Shown here in pieces: positions 6,396 to 10,276 of a DNA stretch of 10,276 nucleotides; the stretch's first letter is position 1, and each line of letters starts with the position of its first letter. The stretch covers positions 1-10,276 of the forward strand of contig JAPKDK010000093.1 of NCBI GenBank assembly GCA_028872645.1. The letters run 5' to 3'. Under the pieces are notes generated by a model that made no database searches, had not been told where the DNA came from, and saw nothing but the letters and a program-made list of their open reading frames with translations. The stretch is from Verrucomicrobiota bacterium. Lineage in GTDB: Bacteria > Verrucomicrobiota > Verrucomicrobiia > Limisphaerales > UBA1100. Made by a program: the position numbers and the translations under genes.

Positions 6396-7757
6396 ATGGA
6401 ATTGCCGAATTTTTTCATCATCGACACCCAGCCCGAGGCGCGACTTACGCCGAGCATGGTCACCGAGGCGTGCCGTCAGCTCAAACGCAATCGCACCCAA
6501 TACCTGCGCGACATACCCACCGCCCAAACCATCACGTTGCTTGCGCAATTGGCAGACAACTGGCGGGACGATTTGTTTCCCTTCCGAAAAATTGCACTCG
6601 AAGCTGGGCAAGAGGCAACCGGTTTTTCACCCGCCAGTTTGGCCCGCGGGTTGGATGAATTTTTTTCCCGCATCACTGAGGAAAATTTGCACAACTTCAT
6701 GGCGCAGGAACTGGGTGATTCACGCCGACTCGATGCGCCACTTGGCACGCCCGAGGAACGCTCGGATAATCGCACAGCCTTCGCACGCGGACCTGAACTC
6801 ATCGGCCACATCACCGCCGGCAACCTCCCCTGCCCCACACTCATGAGCATGGTGCATGGATTGCTCGTCGGTTCGGCACAGTTTGTGAAATGCGCTGAAG
6901 GAGCGGGATTCATCCCGCGCCTTTTCGCCCATTCGGTTTATCACACACACGCCAAGCTCGGCGCATGTCTCGAATTGGCACGTTGGCCCGGCGGCGACAA
7001 CCCACTTGAAGAAGCGCTCTTCAAAGAGGCTGATTGCATAGTGGCTGTGGGTTGTGATGAAACGCTCGATGCCATCCGCTCGCGACTGCCCATCGGCAAG
7101 CGGTTTCTCGGGCATGGTCATCGGGTAAGTTTTGGTTACATTCACAAGGATTATCTTTCACGCGCGATGGCCCGTGAGTTAGCGGAAAATGCCGCTCGCG
7201 ATGTGGCGGCGTGGAACCAACTTGGTTGCCTCTCGCCCCATGTTTTTTATGTGGAACGCGACGGCGCAGTGCGGCCCGAACAGTTTGCCGAAATGTTGTC
7301 CGATGCAATCGATGCTTTGGAGCAATCCGAACCGCGCGGCAAAATCTCGGAGGCTGAGTCGGGCGAGATCGCGCATCGCCGTTCATTTTATGAGATCCGC
7401 GCAGCTCACACCGGCGATGTGCGCCAATGGCAAAGCGAGGGTTCCACGGCATGGACGGTGGTTTTCGAGGAGGAACCGCAATTTGCAACCTCGTGCATGA
7501 ATCGCTTCATACATGTGAAAAGCGTGGCGGACATTGACGAAACTTTGCGCGCGGCCGAGATGGCGCGCGGCCAGGTATCCACTGTGGGGCTCGCCGCGCC
7601 CAAGAGCGAAACGGAGGCGATCGTGATCAAGCTGGCCCACTGGGGCGTAACACGAGTATGCCCCATCGGCCAAATGCAAAATCCACCCATCGGTTGGCGC
7701 CACGATGGAAGACCCACATTGGGTGACTTAGTGACTTGGACAGACTGGGAACAATGA
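6396..7757 (+). CDS. LuxC-like acyl-CoA / fatty-acid reductase
   Basis: A 453-residue protein of the LuxC family, which uses NADPH to reduce an enzyme-bound acyl group to an aldehyde; LuxC is related to aldehyde dehydrogenases. The segment GHITAGNLPCPTLMSMVHGLLVGS (about residues 137-160) fits the family's cofactor-binding region. WNQLGCLSPHVFYVE contains the expected acyl-accepting cysteine, C278, close in position to the catalytic cysteine of Vibrio LuxC (about 286). The C-terminal CPIGQMQNPPIGWRHDG also fits the family. Length is slightly below the usual 480 or so. The ATG at 6396 is 4 bases after the luxE-like stop; upstream in-frame starts would overlap that gene. The stop codon overlaps the next start (ATGA). 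With no luxA, luxB or luxD in the window, the aldehyde is likely an intermediate in some other product. Luminescence is not supported. Confidence 0.92.
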   Translation: MELPNFFIIDTQPEARLTPSMVTEACRQLKRNRTQYLRDIPTAQTITLLAQLADNWRDDLFPFRKIALEAGQEATGFSPASLARGLDEFFSRITEENLHNFMAQELGDSRRLDAPLGTPEERSDNRTAFARGPELIGHITAGNLPCPTLMSMVHGLLVGSAQFVKCAEGAGFIPRLFAHSVYHTHAKLGACLELARWPGGDNPLEEALFKEADCIVAVGCDETLDAIRSRLPIGKRFLGHGHRVSFGYIHKDYLSRAMARELAENAARDVAAWNQLGCLSPHVFYVERDGAVRPEQFAEMLSDAIDALEQSEPRGKISEAESGEIAHRRSFYEIRAAHTGDVRQWQSEGSTAWTVVFEEEPQFATSCMNRFIHVKSVADIDETLRAAEMARGQVSTVGLAAPKSETEAIVIKLAHWGVTRVCPIGQMQNPPIGWRHDGRPTLGDLVTWTDWEQ

Positions 7758-8122
7758 AAATGAATATGGAATTACGAAAAACTTTTCAATTTGAGGCCGC
7801 GCATTCTTTGCCGAATTTGCCAGCAGATCACAAGTGCGCTAGACTTCATGGACATAGTTTCAAAGTGGAACTAGTTGTCACGGGAAAATGCGATCCTGAA
7901 CTGGGCTGGGTGATGGACTACGCGGACATCGGCGAAGCCTTCGACCCGATTTGGAAACAGCTCGATCACTTCCATCTAAACAAGATTGACGGCCTTAAGA
8001 ATCCGACCAGCGAAAATATTGCCGTATGGATTTGGGATCAACTCAAGCCACGGTTGCCCTTGCTCGCGGCAATCGAAGTGGCGGAGACGTGCAACGCGCG
8101 TTGTGTTTATCGCGGCGATTGA
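7754..8122 (+). CDS. queD: QueD-type 6-carboxytetrahydropterin synthase
   Basis: A 122-residue protein of the 6-pyruvoyltetrahydropterin synthase / QueD family. QueD turns dihydroneopterin triphosphate into 6-carboxytetrahydropterin, an early step towards preQ0 and the tRNA base queuosine. The zinc ligands are visible: H17 in FEAAHSL, and H32 and H34 in CARLHGH. The spacing CxxxHGH, with C28 as catalytic cysteine, is the bacterial QueD pattern. LDHFHLN (D71, H72) supplies the catalytic pair and AETCN (E111) the substrate-anchoring glutamate. The ATG at 7754 overlaps the luxC-like stop; ATGs at 7760 and 7766 are alternatives, and a weak GGGA is best spaced for 7760. No other queuosine gene is nearby. 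A role as a different pterin synthase in the cluster cannot be excluded, but the motif argues for QueD. Confidence 0.92.
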   Translation: MKMNMELRKTFQFEAAHSLPNLPADHKCARLHGHSFKVELVVTGKCDPELGWVMDYADIGEAFDPIWKQLDHFHLNKIDGLKNPTSENIAVWIWDQLKPRLPLLAAIEVAETCNARCVYRGD

Positions 8123-8134
8123 TTAACCTCAGCT

Positions 8135-8590
8135 ATGGCCACGCGTTACGCCCACGTTAATATCATCGCCAAAGACTGGCGTAACCTTTGTGATTTTTAT
8201 GAGACGGTCTTCGATTGCGAACCGTGGAGCAGCGAACGCGATCACCACGGATCGCATATTGACGCACTGACCGGCATTCCCGGAGCGCGCGTGCAAGGGA
8301 GGCATTTGAGGGTGCCCGGCCACGGGGAGAACGGACCCACAATTGAAATTTTTACGGTCAACACAACCAGCGAAAACTTTCCCAAGCCCTTAAACCGCCC
8401 CGGTCTGGCGCATCTTGCTTTTGAAGTGGATGATGTGGACGCCAAGCGCGCACAAATCAAGGAATTGGGAGGCGATGACTACGGTGAGTTGGTAACAATC
8501 AATATTCCCAACGCAGGCCGCCTCACCTTGCTATACATGACCGATCCGGAAGAAAATATCGTGGAACTGCAGAAGTGGCACAACGATTAG
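8135..8590 (+). CDS. VOC / glyoxalase-fold metalloprotein
   Basis: A 151-residue protein of the vicinal oxygen chelate superfamily, which includes glyoxalase I, extradiol dioxygenases, epimerases and antibiotic-resistance proteins. Two beta-alpha-beta-beta-beta modules are evident: YAHVNIIAKDWRNLCDFYETVF starts the first and LAHLAFEVDDVDAKRAQIKELGG the second. The four expected metal-ligand positions are all filled: H7, E71 (in IEIF), H93 and E144 (in NIVEL). It is therefore probably an active metal-dependent enzyme. The closing pattern MTDPEENIVELQKW is typical of lactoylglutathione-lyase-like proteins of unknown substrate. It begins 12 bases after queD and is probably the last gene of the luxE-luxC-queD cluster. 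An action on an aldehyde or its adduct would be pure inference. No Shine-Dalgarno sequence precedes the ATG. Confidence 0.88.
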   Translation: MATRYAHVNIIAKDWRNLCDFYETVFDCEPWSSERDHHGSHIDALTGIPGARVQGRHLRVPGHGENGPTIEIFTVNTTSENFPKPLNRPGLAHLAFEVDDVDAKRAQIKELGGDDYGELVTINIPNAGRLTLLYMTDPEENIVELQKWHND

Positions 8591-8608
8591 GCCGGCACTC
8601 AATACGCA

Positions 8609-8637
8609 TTGCCCCGCGGCGGGTTTTGAGGTAAAAT
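8609..8637 (+). promoter_or_regulatory. Sigma70-like promoter before tricorn-like gene
   Basis: TTGCCC (8609-8614) and TAAAAT (8632-8637) are separated by exactly 17 bases, in the 58-base gap after the VOC gene. The ATG at 8649 starts 12 bases after the -10 begins to end, so the predicted leader is only a few bases. The -35 is identical to that of the promoter at 1343. A GC-rich element (CCCG-CGG-CGGG) lies in the spacer. Confidence 0.6.
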
Positions 8638-8648
8638 GTCCCGACCAA

Positions 8649-10276
8649 ATGAAAACGCTTTTCTTCCTGATTACGATGACGTTGACCGCGTCGTCTTGGG
8701 CTCAATTACCCCCACCTAGTTCCAAACCTGTTTCCGGTGCGCGACACCCTGCACTCAGCCCGGATGGCAAACGGCTGGCCTTCGTCTATCGCGGTGATAT
8801 TTGGATTGCCAATTCCACCGGTGGTCGGGCCATCCCTGTCACATCACACATGGCGCTCGATGCGTACCCCGTATTTTCCCCCGATGGAAACTGGATTGCC
8901 TTTGGCAGTCGTCGGCACGGGCAGTGGGATGTGTTTGTGATTCCCGCCCTTGGCGGCGCTGCACGACAACTCACCTGGCACAGCGGCCATGAACTCCCCT
9001 TTGGCTGGAACGCTGATAGCAGTCGAATTTGTTTTACCGCTCGCCGTGACAGCCCGAGGTTCGGCTTGTACACTGTAGATGTATCCACGTTTCGATCCGA
9101 GCTACTCTGCGAAGATTACGCCGTCATGCGGTACCCGCGCTGGTCTCCCGACGGTAAAAAAATGGTCTACAGCCGATACGGCATGCCATGGTATCGACCT
9201 CGCTACACCGGCTCGGCGGCATCTGAAATATGGACCCTCGACCTCGCCACAAAAGAACGAAGCAAAGTTCGCGGTACCGGCCATCAGCATCTATTTACGC
9301 AATTTCTCCCCGACGGAAATTTGCTGACGGTGACCACCGGCGAAGCGACACCCTCCGCGCCTAAGCTAAATGAAGAGCGCGGGAAAAATACCGACAATGA
9401 AAAACGCACGCCCAACCTCTGGATCGTTGACGCCAAAGGTGAAGCAAAACAGTTAACCCACTTTACTGGCGATAGCGTCCGCTACCCTTCAGTGGCTGCG
9501 CGCACGGGTGACATTGCCTTCGAGTATAACGATCAAATTTGGATGCTTATAAAAGGCCGTACTGATGCACGGCCGGTTTCTTTAATTGTTCTCACCGACC
9601 ACAAACAAAGCCCGCGCCGCCGTGAAACTCTCGAGGACGGCGTGACTGAAGCCGAGCCCGCGCCCGATGGTAAGAGTATGATTTTCGGTCTCAAAGGTGA
9701 CATTTGGCAAATCCCCATTACCAAACCCTCCGGAGTCGCCCGTGATCCCGCTGAGCAAGCCCGCCGCCTCACGCGCTGGCCCGGCGATGACTCGGATTTT
9801 TCCTGGGCCAAAGACAGTAAGAAAATCTATTTTACATCCGACCGCGAAAACAACACCCGCATTTACGAGCTCAATTTGGAAACTCAAAAACTACGCCCTC
9901 TTTGGAATCGCAATGAGGATGTGGTTCGCCTGCGACTTTCTCCTGACGGCAAGCATCTTTTCTTTTGGATGGCCGGCCCTGAAGGCGGCTTACAACGGCT
10001 CACGCTGGCAGATGACAAACTCAAAACCATCGTCAAACTTCCCAGCACCCATGTGCGCGGTCGTGGCGGAGTGGAATATGAATGGTCACCGGACAACCAG
10101 TGGATCGCATACAGCACACGCATTGGCAGCAGTTCGCTCAACATTTGGATAGTTCCTGCCGACGGCGGCAAGCCGGTCAACGTCACCCGCCTCAACGCGT
10201 TCCACAGTGACCCCACGTGGTCGGTGGATGGAAAATATCTCTACTTTCAAAGCGACCGCGATGGAGAAGGGCTATA
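8649..10276 (+). CDS. Exported tricorn-protease-like propeller protein, 3' end missing
   Basis: The frame is open from ATG 8649 to the window edge (542 codons plus two bases), so the C-terminus is missing. A signal peptide, residues 1-18 with cleavage at SWA/QLP, indicates export. The rest is a string of TolB/WD40-like (PD40) blades marked by 'SPDGK.IAF': LSPDGKRLAF (37), FSPDGNWIAF (77), WNADSSRICF (120), WSPDGKKMVY (165), APDGKSMIF (338), WAKDSKKIYFTSDRE (386), LSPDGKHLFFW (430), WSPDNQWIAY (479) and WSVDGKYLYFQSDRD (524). Such long double propellers form the N-terminal part of tricorn-protease homologues, which continue into a PDZ domain and an S41 serine-peptidase core. That part would lie beyond the window, so peptidase function is inferred from the opening blades (PALSPDGKRLAF...GDIWI; PVFSPDGNWIAFGS) and not seen. 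A propeller-only TolB-like protein is the alternative. Confidence 0.82.
   Translation, partial: MKTLFFLITMTLTASSWAQLPPPSSKPVSGARHPALSPDGKRLAFVYRGDIWIANSTGGRAIPVTSHMALDAYPVFSPDGNWIAFGSRRHGQWDVFVIPALGGAARQLTWHSGHELPFGWNADSSRICFTARRDSPRFGLYTVDVSTFRSELLCEDYAVMRYPRWSPDGKKMVYSRYGMPWYRPRYTGSAASEIWTLDLATKERSKVRGTGHQHLFTQFLPDGNLLTVTTGEATPSAPKLNEERGKNTDNEKRTPNLWIVDAKGEAKQLTHFTGDSVRYPSVAARTGDIAFEYNDQIWMLIKGRTDARPVSLIVLTDHKQSPRRRETLEDGVTEAEPAPDGKSMIFGLKGDIWQIPITKPSGVARDPAEQARRLTRWPGDDSDFSWAKDSKKIYFTSDRENNTRIYELNLETQKLRPLWNRNEDVVRLRLSPDGKHLFFWMAGPEGGLQRLTLADDKLKTIVKLPSTHVRGRGGVEYEWSPDNQWIAYSTRIGSSSLNIWIVPADGGKPVNVTRLNAFHSDPTWSVDGKYLYFQSDRDGEGL

Noticed and set aside
5351..7757. A complete bioluminescence (lux) operon
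   Set aside because: Only luxE- and luxC-like genes are present; the flanks encode a sulfatase and QueD, with no luciferase subunits or acyl-transferase.
7700..7760. A preQ1 riboswitch controlling queD
   Set aside because: queD overlaps the stop codon of the preceding gene, leaving no untranslated leader for one.
8613..8627. Possible terminator (CCCG-CGG-CGGG followed by TTTT)
   Set aside because: The stem is only 4 bp with a 3-base loop and four T residues, and it sits between the -35 and -10 of a good promoter.

Overview
The window is a gene-dense, all plus-strand stretch of bacterial DNA. It holds nine protein genes, of which the first and last are cut by the window edges. No gap between genes exceeds about 80 bases, and I see no RNA genes, CRISPR array or insertion sequence. 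The mix of a secreted formylglycine sulfatase, an NHL-propeller lipoprotein, a LamG-like repeat protein and a tricorn-type propeller protein fits the Planctomycetes-Verrucomicrobia-Chlamydiae group. A Verrucomicrobiota member, perhaps Pedosphaerales-like, is my best guess. This is inferred from gene content and style, not from a marker gene.

Layout. (1) 1-1338: C-terminal part of a protein with about 45-residue repeats around a LamG-like beta-sandwich. (2) 1381-2874: a UbiD-family prenyl-FMN decarboxylase with a tandem heptanucleotide repeat inside the reading frame, behind a good promoter. (3) 2884-3912 and 3941-5272: an NHL-repeat lipoprotein and an exported sulfatase, closely spaced. (4) 5351-8590: a tight four-gene cluster made of a LuxE-like acyl-protein synthetase, a LuxC-like acyl-CoA reductase, a QueD-type 6-carboxytetrahydropterin synthase and a VOC/glyoxalase-fold protein. 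(5) 8649-10276: the N-terminal 542 residues of an exported multi-blade propeller protein resembling the front half of tricorn-protease homologues, behind a strong-looking promoter.

How they work together. The clearest functional unit is luxE-luxC. LuxE would activate a carboxylic acid as acyl-AMP and load it onto a cysteine, and LuxC would reduce the acyl group to an aldehyde. No luciferase (luxAB) or acyl-transferase (luxD) is present, so the aldehyde must serve something other than light, at least locally. queD overlaps the luxC stop codon and the VOC gene follows 12 bases later, so they are probably co-transcribed, although no shared pathway is obvious. The sulfatase and surface or exported proteins suggest breakdown of sulfated polysaccharide, but no glycoside hydrolase is visible here.

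Expression style. None of the internal gene starts has a canonical Shine-Dalgarno sequence. Three promoter-like -35/-10 pairs lie only 8-11 bases upstream of an ATG, which suggests leaderless or near-leaderless mRNAs.
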